DNA of 64,000 nucleotides from Lepiota brunneoincarnata. Its lineage: Eukaryota > Basidiomycota > Agaricomycetes > Agaricales > Agaricaceae. The position numbers and the translations under genes were made by a program. Position 1 is the stretch's first letter. Each line of letters opens with the position of its first letter. The stretch covers positions 124,001 through 188,000 of the forward strand of contig JAEBUN010000052.1 in the NCBI GenBank assembly GCA_023014365.1, written 5' to 3'. Shown in pieces: positions 11,393 through 21,149 of this stretch. The notes beneath the pieces are model-generated. The model saw only the letters and a program-made list of their open reading frames with translations, was not told the origin of the DNA and did no database searches.

Positions 11393-12007
11393 TGTACATA
11401 GTGGTCTGCGCACAGACCGGGTAACCAGACACTACGATAGCTACCAGTAATAACGTACGCAAACAATAGACAAGCAACTAATAATAGAAGTCGCCCGCAG
11501 ATCGGGTTCGGGGATGGGGGTGGCCGAAGGCCGAGACCGGGCTCGGGCATCGGGCATCGGCTAAGAAGGCCGAGCCCAGACGTCCAACCACAGGTCCCTA
11601 GAAGTACCTTGCGTAAGGGGGGGCGCAATGCAAAGCACACGACGCCAGTCCCCTTACACCAAAGAGATACCCTCTCCAATCCATGAACACTCTTATCAAG
11701 CATTCAACACTTATAATACACTCAACCAAGTCACATGTGACTCCCACCCCTCATCTACAACAAACAAAACCCTCAAATATTTATGGATAAATATCCTTTA
11801 CGTCTCCTATCCAACAATTTATGAACTAGCAGATGGCTCCTCGACCAAGTAAATCCAGTTCTAATTCTTCCTCCAGCTGCTTCTCAGGCACATGAGTTAT
11901 CTGGGCGTTGGAAGTCTGCTCTGTTATGAATAGTCCAGATTGAGAGGAACAGGAACAACTATTTGACTTTACAAGATGGGTACAAGAAACCACAGACCAG
12001 TTACGAG

Positions 12008-12705
12008 TGTTATGATCCGTGCTCCTTCTGTATCCGAGGATAACTGGAGATGGCCTTCAATCACTCTACAAGGTGTCCGAGACAGTTGGCCTTATAGAGC
12101 TTAGTGGATCGCGCTCAATGAGATAACGAGGGAAGACGCCAAGTTAAGGCAGAGAGGTAAACGACCGCTGTTAACAAGATTAAAGCTTAGGGCTTTAATC
12201 TCTACTTGTACAGGCCTTATATACCTATGAGGTGCTATATACTCGTTATAGGTTACTTGGCTGTTCTACTGGTCGTGCGCAGTCTTGACCATGATGCACA
12301 TCCTGGCTGATGGCATCCTAGTGTTATTTATATTACAATGAGTCAGTACTCTTGCTACTGCTGTGCGATGTTCCATCGCTTTCCTCTGACTCATAATCTT
12401 CTTCTCCCGATTGTATCTCCATGGAGTCCTCTCCATTCTCGCTCTCCATTCTCTCAGTGCTTCCATCCGTATTGGAGGTTGGGTCGGTTGATCCATGGTT
12501 ATCTTCCTTGTCCTCGGGGTATTCCAATATATCCTCCAAGGTTATCTCCATTCCTGCTTCTCTCGCCAGGTCCTGCATGGCGGTGTAATATTCCCCTTCC
12601 TCGTCTTCGTATTCTTGTGCCCGTAATTGGTCTGTAGTCTCCTGTACCCATCTTGTAAAGTCGAACAATAGTTCTTGTTCCTCCCGGTCTGGACTGTTCA
12701 TAACA
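12008..12705 (-). mobile_element. Younger solo LTR (LTR-C family) nested in the older one
   Basis: This 698-bp unit is TGTTATGA...TCATAACA with the duplicated target acgag (12,003-12,007 and 12,706-12,710), which lies inside the older LTR. It is nearly identical to the copy at 56,979-57,676. On the minus strand it has an intact 122-codon ORF in its first 400 bases. A TATATAAGG box (12,215-12,223) and a 9-bp stem-loop (12,178-12,200) follow, so the ORF lies in what would be U3. Confidence 0.9.
12333..12701 (-). CDS. Acidic 122-residue ORF inside the LTR-C U3
   Basis: The ATG lies five bases from the LTR edge, and the frame is intact here and in the copy at 57,304-57,672. The product is very acidic (EYEDEEGEYYTAMQDLARE, EDILEYPED) with a Ser/Glu-rich tail (SEESDGTSHSSSK); an amphipathic start (EEQELLFDFTRWVQETTDQL) could form a helix. 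I recognise no family. In a full-length element it would be the last gene, lying within the 3' LTR. Whether it is translated is unknown. Confidence 0.45.
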   Translation of the reverse strand: MNSPDREEQELLFDFTRWVQETTDQLRAQEYEDEEGEYYTAMQDLAREAGMEITLEDILEYPEDKEDNHGSTDPTSNTDGSTERMESENGEDSMEIQSGEEDYESEESDGTSHSSSKSTDSL

Positions 12706-13326
12706 ACGAGTGCAGGAGTATGAAGACAAAGAAGGGAAATATTATAATGCCATGCAGGACCTGGCAAGAGAAGCAGGAATGGAGATAACTCTGGAGGATA
12801 TTCTGGAATACCCTGAGGACAAAGAGGACAGCCATGGATCAACCGATCCAACCTCCAATGCAGATGGAAGTACCAAGAGAGTGGAGAGCAAGAATGGAGG
12901 AGATTCCATGGAGATAGAATTGGGAGAAGGAGATTATGAGTCAGAGGAAAGCAATGGAACATTGCACAGCAGTGAGAATGAGGACACTGACTCATTGTAA
13001 TATAAATAACAGTAGGATGCCATCAGCTAGGATACGCATCATGGTCAAGACTGCGGATGACAAGTAGAACAGCCCAACTACCTATAATGAGTATATAGTG
13101 TCTCATAGGTATATAAGGCCTGTACAAGTAGAGATTAAAGCCCTAAGCTTTAATCTTGTTAACAGCAGTCGTTAACCCTCTCTGCCTTAACTTGGTGTGT
13201 TCCCTTGTTATCTCATTGAGTGCAATCCACTAAGCTCTGCAAGGCCAACCATCTCGGACACCTTGTAGAGTGATTGAAGGCCATCTCCAGTTATCCTCGG
13301 ATACAGAAGGAGCACGGATCATAACA

Positions 13327-14518
13327 TGCTCTCCAGGATGGCCACCCTTTCTTTCATCTGCAGAATCAAGGAGCAATATCATGGCTTACACAATAGCTTG
13401 CTGTGGTTTCTGATATCTCTGGAACATCTTATTGGTGCCTATGATGTAAGAATTGCTCAACTATCAAAATACACTACATCCTGATTCCAGGCAATCAAAC
13501 ACCCCCAGCAGCCTGACACATTCTTAGGCAGATTCAAGAAAAGGCACAGAGTGATGATTTAGCGGATTAGCTAGATCCAACTTACTTCAGCTTTGAGTTC
13601 GGGGGGGGGGGGGGGGAAGAAATTATCTTGAACTTGAATCGCAACTGACAATGAACAGCCGAAATTCAGCCGCAAGCACACAGCTCTCCCCAACACAACT
13701 GAGGCTCTACTATATCAAGAGAGCATGCGTGATTGGGACTGCTGGCCGGCAGAAAAACTAAGGGACTAGGAGCGGACTGAACTATTATCAGGTTTTCATT
13801 TACTCTAAATAGTCTCACCCCACCGGGTAGGCTGATGGGGGTGAGGAAAAATCTTCTTAAGATCAGGTGCCAACGTTTGCTTTTGTCCATAGGGGCCCTA
13901 AACCCGCGGCCCAGGACTTGAAAAGCTTTTGAGCCAGCGGGCACTCGGCAGTCGGGGATTCAAAAAGGGAGCTTGAGAAATTGTTCCTAAATGGGGGTCC
14001 TGCTGCTCCGAGTCCATTGAATGTTTGACTTCCTTCTAGGTAGCCCGGCCGCCGCTGCCACCCCCTTGTCTTAGTGCTCATATCTTACTCATTGATACTC
14101 ATGGACCTACCCAACCCCCGATGACAAGGCTTCAAAAAAATCCAGAAAGAAAATGGTATCTTCCTTTCCCTTCAAGAGGGATAGAACCAACCGTACGGTA
14201 AAACAACCCCAAGGCCATGTATACCCGTTATCGGATGATCAACCACAAATCCAGCAAACAGCCAACACCGCCTGTCACTCAGATAGCCGTATGTGGTTCA
14301 TACGGGGGAAAGGAGAAGGAAGAAGGGAGGGAGGGGGGGAGGGAAAGCGGGGGAAAACAAAACCCAGCTCTGCACCGTATAAATACCCTCCCTCGCTGAT
14401 GTTTTGGGATTCTGGATCATAGTGGTCACCTTTAACTTGTCCGGTCGCGCATGCCAGGAATCTAATCCAAAACGCACATGATCAGGATGACTGTGGCTGT
14501 GCGGTTGAGAAAGATTAC
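13327..14518. other. Gene-free stretch with a G16 tract
   Basis: A run of 16 G occupies 13,601-13,616, and an A/G-rich segment lies near 14,305-14,365. Open frames here are short and show no family features. It borders the decayed membrane-protein gene to the right. Confidence 0.4.
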
Positions 14519-14874
14519 TCACACAACGAGGAAGTAAATAAAACCATCGTTGAAGATTAGTTCCATCAGATGGGAGTGTCCGGTTTGTGGATAGAGGAGC
14601 TTGTAGGAAGTGAGGACAATAAAGTCGAAGGTCATGGAGTAGATAAAGCTGATGGCCAGGATTGGGTTGCTGGTACTGGTGATTACACACCCCATACCGT
14701 CCACCCATGTTGGCCTTGAGTAGAACACCTACTTAAATGAGCATATATGCGCTGGGGATATAACGGTGACATACCATGTAGGAGGATGGACCAGCGTCCA
14801 AGAATGATAAGGACAAGGAAGCCGACGAGGTACCTGTTCTGCGACCAGACAGCTAAGGTAGACTTCAAGCACAA
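14519..14874 (-). pseudogene. Fragment of a DUF6533-type seven-helix membrane protein
   Basis: Two minus-strand pieces resemble the basidiomycete DUF6533-associated membrane family. The first is VWSQNRYLVGFLVLIILGRW (near 14,850-14,780). After an apparent intron comes CVITSTSNPILAISFIYSMT followed by FDFIVLTSYKLLYP and LIFNDGFIYFLVV, ending at a GTGAGT donor near 14,522. I could not find the preceding helices or the next exon, so the gene is truncated at both ends. Its function is unknown in the family. Confidence 0.55.
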
Positions 14875-15007
14875 ACGGGGCCATCACATGACCTGTGACG
14901 GTTTGTGACACCACCGCGTCACGACCTGTATTAACGCATCATAATCTATTCACTCCAGATTAGAGGCTCCGATATGATAATAAACTATCAGAAACATAAC
15001 ATACCAA

Positions 15008-15290
15008 TTATAAATTACAAGCTATATAGAATATTAGAAATCGATATTGTGTAGGCTGGGGGAGGGGGACAGGGTTTTCTTCAAGCTCTGTTGACCTTGG
15101 GTGATGAGGCCGAGGAGCGGGCGCGGTCGGGTCACCCGGAACTGCGCACCTATCGACTGCACCTGTATCGAGTCCAGTAGTGGGAAAGTGAGGGAAGGAA
15201 GGACGCAAAAATAAAATAAAATAAAAGGGTATGGGTAGGTGGGTTTGGAAATGAACTAGATATTGCGCGGTATACACGCGAAATTGAAGG
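15008..15290 (-). repeat. Dispersed repeat shared with about 35,900-36,090
   Basis: Read on the minus strand this stretch resembles 35,900-36,090 on the plus strand. Both can be read as GDPT...PHH followed by LEE-PL-TQY-LL/FI-FYI-NL. Conservation at the reading level hints at a mobile-element remnant, but neither copy has an ORF long enough to name. Confidence 0.4.
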
Positions 15291-15343
15291 CCGACAAGCG
15301 AGGGAGGGTATGTGGTGACATCTGGCTCATGCCTCGCCCGCTT

Positions 15344-15630
15344 ACATGATCTGTCCTCATTTTTACTCTCTCTTAAGTTTTAGGATCAATGAGCATTTCC
15401 CCTTTGTCTTTTTTCTTGGTTTGAGGGTGCAACGGCCGACTGGCAGCAGCGAACTAAATAAGGTCCAACCGAACCCCAGCGTGCCCCCCGTCAAGGGCGA
15501 TGAGGAAGAAAATCATCCTAGGATATCCGGTTCGAATCCCGGCGGTTGAAGTTGGGTTTAACTTGTGTATGCATCAAAAAGGATATTGGCATTACTTGCT
15601 CAAAAAACGATGCCAAACTGAAAAGATGAC
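15344..15630 (+). repeat. SINE-like repeat, copy 1
   Basis: About 290 bp are shared with 20,588-20,865 and 22,797-23,260. Shared landmarks are catgatctgtcctc at the start (copies 1 and 2), a GAGGGTGCAAC block, and ggttcgaatcccgg (15,528-15,541), which is a perfect pol III B box. The tail is gttgggttTAACTTGTGTATG and a TTACTTGCTCAAAAA segment. A second B-box-like ggttcggatcctag lies at about 15,830, in what looks like an insertion into this copy. No clear A box at tRNA spacing was found, so a complete tRNA gene is not supported. Confidence 0.5.
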
Positions 15631-17145
15631 TACAACCCTATATCGAATATCGAGTGTACAGCTCAAACTATTCATATTTTTTATGGACACCGTAGGTAGA
15701 CGATTGAGCTCTCATAATGATTTAGGTAGCTACTACAATCGGTGTAGATTCCTCCGTAAACAGTGGTACATAATCCTCACCGTGCTTAGTCTTGGTGATG
15801 GGTAGCCTTGCTAGGGTCCAACTTTCCGGTTCGGATCCTAGCGATATTACACATATCCTTGTCTCGATGTGCCGCTCTGCATAAATATTCTCATTACCTG
15901 ACTATAGATCAACGACTTTAAAACTTGACTTCATGTGACCCCAGCAATGTAGTCCTCTCAGGGTAGCTAATTAGTATTTAATGAATTGGTAACATAAATA
16001 ATGAGCAAGTCGGCTGGGCTGACCGACCACTAACAACTCTCTTGTACTGAGGCCCACTGACTCTAGCTCTCATGATTGATTCATTGCCGCCGGTCCGGAT
16101 GTACATTACCAATAACTCGGTTCTATCCTCCGGATCTCTCATGCTCAGAAGCGGCGCCTTCCTCAGGCTATTTAGCGACGCTTGTGGGCTGTCTAGTGTG
16201 GGGACTCTGCACCACATGCTGCTGTCCCACACCCCGACTCGCTTGATGTTCAACCCGCGATTACCGAAGTTATGGCCCGAGTGCAAATTGTCCCAAAACC
16301 CTTATCTACATCTCTCGATATCGTCGTCTGGGACAATGGTTGCTGTGCCTCGAATAGTCCTGGCCAGCGTTCCGCGGACACCTCAACCTCCCGTTTTATT
16401 AACCCTCCCGTTGTTGTCAGGACTTGGTACACGCTTGACAAAACGTACATAGACGACTTCTCGAGTCGACCCTGCACGGTCTTTAGCGTGATGTTTTCAA
16501 GGTCCATCATATGATGGTCACGTGATGCACATTGCACACGTTGATAGGAATTAGTGATTCCGGCAAACTGATGGAATGCCGATTCCTGTGGTTCACCCTC
16601 TTGAGCTGAATTCAACACCTTGGCCAAGTGCACATTGTATCTACGTGTGTGTTAACATTATCCAGTCGTAGCACTATCGCTAGGATGTTCTGTTGGTGCT
16701 CCGGGGTTGAAGTCTCGCGTGGATTATGGGAAACCGCCTGAAATTTCCTGTTGCTCAATATATTATGTAATCCATTTTTCACCGTTTTTAACAGTGTCAA
16801 AATTTCATCACACGGGCTTGGACGAAAACCCACATTTCTCACACGAACGAAATAAACTTCAACCGAGGGCTACTGCCTCTTTGTTTATGGTTGGGGTTGC
16901 AAAGGTTACATTTCTACCTCAAATACCAAGCACGCCGTGACCTCAACGTTGGTGCAGACAGCGTGTGTCTCCGACATCTCCCCTCATGCACGACGAAGGA
17001 TGCCGCATCGGGCTCCGCGGCAGCTGCCCCCTGTCCTGTCAAAATATCCTGATCCTTCGATGTTGCTTGGCACAGATCTTGGTAACCGGTGCGTGAGGGC
17101 GCTGACAAATGCATTGGAAAAAGACATTTCGCGGGGAACTTAAAG
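15631..17145. other. Intergenic, unrecognised open frames
   Basis: The longest frame is 127 codons (minus, 16,250-16,633) and shows no family feature. The final 200 bases form the upstream region of glutaminase copy B. The homologous region of copy A lies outside the window, so promoter conservation cannot be judged. Confidence 0.35.
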
Positions 17146-20100
17146 ATGGCTCAGTGGGGTTGCCCTCTGGCGATGATTTTCCCCTTCCTCCTCCATGTCG
17201 CCCTGTTCTATGGGCTATTGGCGCATGCTCAAACGATACTGCCAATGCCGCTCATTCCGGTCGCCGTGAAGACGCCGTATCTGAATGCATGGCTTCACAA
17301 TGGCGATGGTGCGGTGTCCCCCGCACATGATGCGCCCGCACACTTCGCCAACAATAGGGTGAGCACCTTAAGACACTTTACACTAATACAATCATCTGAC
17401 CTCTGATAGTTGATGGGATGGACCGGCTTGGTTCGGGTCGACCAACAAGTCTATCAATGGATGGGAACGATGTTCAATATCACACGGACGGTGATGAGCA
17501 CAATCACGCCGACGAAAACTGTCTTCAGGATCGAAGCGGGCCCGATCCAGTTCAATGCTACTTTCTTCACGCCGATTGAAGTGCGCAAAGTTTTCCTCTG
17601 TTGAAGCTCCCAAAGCCTCCTGACCGATTGATAGCCTAGTGACTACATTCGCCAATCGATACCGTTCTCCTACCTGTACATTGATGGGTTTTCTTCCAAC
17701 GACAGTCTACCGCATCTCGTGCAGATGTACTCTGATATTACAGCAGGTGGGTTATCAGACGTTTACAGAGGGACACACCTAACCGGTGGCTGTAAAGAAT
17801 GGGTATCAAGGGACGGCGGCGTTGTGGTCCAGTGGGATACTGTTGAAGGAGAAACAGCAGTTTATCACCATGTCGGCCCCACAAGCCCTAAATCTCTACA
17901 GGAGGACAGTGACTTTGCTCAGGATGCCGTTGTGTATTTTGCAGCGCCGAAGGTTGAGCTGCAAGTCTTTTGTCTCAATTCATTGACTCTGATGATGTAC
18001 GAACAGCGTTCACAACTTACTTGGCGGACGGGACACGCTACTGTAGATCGTACGGCGTTCGCAACGAATGGATTTTTGAACAACACGAAGGATGATAATT
18101 TCCGGGCGGTGAATGAGTGAGTTTCAAGATCCTACGACTCGTGTTTCCCTATCGAGACTGAGGCCGATTAGCGCATTGCCGGCATTTGCTTATGCTATCG
18201 ATCTCGGCAACATATCGCCCGGTTCATCGCCAGACCCACTCATCTGGGCGATTGGTATTGTTCGCGATCCTATAATTTCGTATTCGAGCCCCGCTCAAAA
18301 CCGTGTGGGGTATTACCAGTCCAGGTACTCGGATATCGACTCGGTGGTATGTTGCTATTTCATTACAACCACCTCAGCTTGACATATTTCTGGTCCAGAT
18401 CTCTGACTTTCTCGGTGGCTTCGATGACCTTCGCAATCGGAGTATGGTCTTCGACGCCGAGATAATTTCTGCTGCGAGCCAGATATCACCCGAATACGTG
18501 GACATTCTGTCCCTTGTGACCAGACAGATCTTTGCATCTATGGATATAACGTTGGTCAGAAAGGAGGATGGCCGCATCGATACCTCTGATCTCAAAGTAT
18601 TCATGAAAGACATAGGAGTGTCAACGTGAGTGCACACAAGTCTCAACAGTATGCGTTGCCTTCAATGCGGTGACCCAATCCAGACGCACAAACCCTGTTG
18701 ATGCCATCTATGGCGCCTTCCCTGCACTCCTTTACTTCAACTCGACGATTGCGCGAGCCCTACTTGAGCCACTTCTCGAGCTACAGATAGCTTCTTCATA
18801 TGCGGCTCCTGATCTGGGTATGTTTGAGAAGCTTATTTTCCTCTCCAAGAATAACATTATTTCAAGGGAACACTTATCCCAACGTATTCGGCAATTCTGG
18901 TGACACATACAGACTTGCTGTAGAGAGTGCGATTTCGTTATACTCGTCTTATATTTGGTGGTGCTGAATTGGCGACAGGCTCTGGAAGTATGCTGATCAT
19001 GGCCTGTGCTCATGCAGTCAAGTCAGGTGATGGATCTCTCATATCTCGCTACGTGAGTGTCTTACCGGACTTGTTCAACACATACGACTCAAGTCAAGTG
19101 TATAGCACTCCACCCTACAGCGATGGGCGGATTACCTGGTTTTGACGTCACTCAATCCTCCACCTGATTCTACGACCATCGACGACGTCTCCGGTGTTAA
19201 AGCGGCTAATCTAGCTAATCTGGCCCTCAAGGGTATTTTGGGTGTTTACTCGATGGCAAAAATCAATGAGGCTATAGGATTGTCGAATACTTCTTACGTG
19301 GTCGGTCATATATCATGCTTGTCGACCTTAAACAGTTCTCTGAACAGTTGTTACTGTAGGATCACGCCGTGGCACTCACACAACAATGGACGCAGCTTGC
19401 CATGACAGACACTCATATCAAGTCCGTCTTCGACCAGCCGGACTCGTGGGGTCTGATGTACAACATATTCCCAGACATTTGGTTAGATTTCAATATAATT
19501 GATGGTGGTGTATGTTTCAAGTCTATCTTGTCTGTACTTTGCCCCTTATAAACACTTTCCACAGGCCTTGACGCGCCAAGCACAGTTTTACGAGAATCAG
19601 AGTGGTCAGTCTCGAGCTTTGGAGAAGCGTATTTCCCCCAGCTAATGGCGCAATACATAGGCGTGAAATCGGTCCTGGGCTTAGGAAGTTTTCAAGAAGA
19701 TATCGTATATCCCTGTGAGCAGAGCCATAAGAATTCCAAGTTACTCGTCGACTCATTTCCGGTTGAAGACTGGACACTTTTAACTGCAGCCACTATTCCA
19801 GATAATCAGACCAATATTCGGAACCAGTTAATTGCCTCAATCCACCAGCGCACATCCAACGTTAATGGGGACATTTCTCTGCCGATGAGATATTCCGGTT
19901 CTACTAGTGTTGCATCATTTGGAACCGTTGGAAGGTACCGTCGTCCCAGCGTCCGAGTTGTAAAAGTGCTGACGTCAATGCAAGCGCTATCTTCGGTGCT
20001 GCGTATGGCTTGTTAGCCCTGAAGTAAGTGCGTTCCCCCAATACTACTTTGGTGTTTCTGACGAAAACATTCAGTCTACCAAATGTGGACATCAGAACTG

Positions 20101-20537
20101 ACACGCTTTCGTTCTCAAACTCTGGCAAGGGCAAGAAAAACGTTGGGGCCACCGTAGGTGGTGTGATCGGCGGTCTTGCCGGCATCCTCGTCGTAGCCTT
20201 TGGGTTTCTTTTCTGGAATCGACGCAGAAGGGCAATCGAAGCGAAGGCACACAGGGAGAGCCTTTACACTCAGCCAAATCCCTTTGCACCTATCCCGTCT
20301 TTTGCACCTGAGCAAGGATCTCGGACTGACGTATCTCCAAGGATAAACAAGCAGAGAGAAGCCCTTGGTCGCGTCGGGCACTATCCAATGACCAATGTGT
20401 CCGGAACGTCGGACTCCGGGAACAGGAATTCAACTTCTGTCTCTGGAACAGAAGACATTCGAGCTGAAGTCGCACAGCTGAGGCGGGATCTGCAAGCTGT
20501 GCGTGACCATGCGGACTTGCCTCCTGGATACACTTGA
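17146..20537 (+). CDS. Glutaminase-A-like secreted/membrane-anchored enzyme, copy B (complete, 16 exons)
   Basis: This complete GtaA-family gene encodes 863 residues. The exon model is 17146-17358, 17410-17580, 17635-17746, 17798-17952, 18007-18116, 18172-18346, 18399-18625, 18684-18817, 18867-18926, 18979-19052, 19106-19300, 19360-19509, 19565-19604, 19661-19934, 19985-20023 and 20075-20537; all phases close. A signal peptide (MIFPFLLHVALFYGLLAHAQ) is followed by the family N-terminal block (VAVKTPYLNAWL, WTGLVRVD, DYIRQSIPFSYL). Then come VVQWDTVEGETAVYHH, ALPAFAYAIDLG, YVDILSLVTRQIF and the six-hairpin helices, and finally a single membrane helix, RRRR and a cytoplasmic tail. It should act outside the cell, tethered to the membrane, releasing glutamate from glutamine; family assignment is by remembered motifs. 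The exon ending at 17,952 and the junction before 19,661 are the least certain. Confidence 0.85.
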
Positions 20538-20587
20538 TACATCTTGTTGATCTCGTTATTGTATCATCATCGCTAGTGTCAACCTTT

Positions 20588-20865
20588 CATGATCTGTCCT
20601 CGTTTGTAATCTCTCAAGTTTATATTTGGATATCACTGGGCATTTGTGCTTTGTCGTCCTATTTTTGTCTGAGGGTGCAACCGCTGATCGGCAGAGAACT
20701 AAATTAAGCCCAACCAGACCCCAACGTGTCCCCCTTCAAAGGATATCGAGGAAGAGTATCTTTATTGTCATCCTAAGGTTTCTGGCTCGAATCTCGACCG
20801 GCTCATTGTTGAGGTTGGGTTGAACTTGTGCATGGCCACCGGAAAGGGTCTTAGCATTACCGAAA
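20588..20865 (+). repeat. SINE-like repeat, copy 2
   Basis: This copy is collinear with 15,344-15,630, starting catgatctgtcctcg 50 bases after the glutaminase copy B stop codon. The B box is degenerate here (ggctcgaatctcg). It is followed by the same gttgggttgaacttgtg tail. A further tRNA-like word (ggacctagtcctagaggt) occurs near 20,918. Confidence 0.5.
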
Positions 20866-21149
20866 AACTATTTAGACCCAGTGAGTATGCCTGAAAAGGT
20901 GAACCTCACACTCTCGGGACCTAGTCCTAGAGGTTAGCTGGTAAGTCAGCTTTCTCACTGACCGAAGGAAAAAAAAAACTATTCAGATCCCATTTTATTC
21001 ATTCAGAAATCATGCAAAGATGCATATCAAATTAATTAATTAAAATACAATACTCCATCCACACATTAATCCCCTTCGTCTTCCTCATCAGTGTCTTGGA
21101 TATTCTCTTTTGCACTCCGATTGCGAAACCAAATTGTTTTTGACAAGTT

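Larger units (their letters stand above)
9702..11658 (-). mobile_element. Complete non-autonomous LTR retroelement carrying a KH-domain ORF (LTR-A element)
   Basis: Two 339-bp direct repeats, apparently identical by eye, begin TG and end CA (9,702-10,040 and 11,320-11,658). They are bounded by the 5-bp target duplication ccaaa (9,697-9,701 and 11,659-11,663). The internal region of 1,279 bp holds one 383-codon ORF on the minus strand and no reverse transcriptase, integrase or protease. Read on the minus strand it has a PBS-like site 2 nt inside the 5' LTR (11,308-11,317) and a purine-rich tract before the 3' LTR (minus-strand AAGAGGGGGCTGG, 10,041-10,053). Identical LTRs and an intact duplication point to a recent insertion. 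Mobilisation must rely on enzymes from elsewhere. Confidence 0.9.
11320..11658 (-). repeat. 5' LTR of the KH element (right copy), with promoter
   Basis: Read on the minus strand this is the upstream LTR. A TATATA box (11,387-11,392) is followed about 30 nt later by the predicted transcript start near 11,362. This would leave a short R-U5 of about 43 nt. A perfect hairpin (11,360-11,381) lies between the two. Confidence 0.85.
11922..13326 (+). mobile_element. Older solo LTR (LTR-C family), split by a younger copy
   Basis: This copy begins TGTTATGA and ends TCATAACA, with the 5-bp target duplication tgctc on both sides (11,917-11,921 and 13,327-13,331). Its sequence is interrupted after 12,007 by a 698-bp insertion and resumes at 12,711; without the insertion it is about 702 bp. 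It is the same family as 12,008-12,705 and 56,979-57,676 but more diverged. The ORF that starts five bases into the LTR is broken at once by TGA (ATG AAT AGT CCA GAT TGA). No internal retroelement sequence accompanies it, so it is a solo LTR. Confidence 0.85.

Noticed and set aside
12705..12995. Reading of 12,333-12,995 (minus) as one 220-codon gene
   Set aside because: The frame only happens to run from the older LTR through the junction into the younger one; the two parts come from opposite strands of the same repeat.
12710..13000. A 96-codon plus-strand ORF (acidic, MQEYEDKEGKYYNAMQ) as a separate gene
   Set aside because: It is the truncated, split copy of the LTR-C U3 ORF in the older solo LTR, cut by the nested insertion and by a stop near its start.
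15520..15545. A tRNA gene at the ggttcgaatcccgg word
   Set aside because: The T-arm/B box is perfect, but no matching acceptor stem, D arm or anticodon arm could be placed at tRNA spacing; it recurs as part of a longer dispersed repeat.
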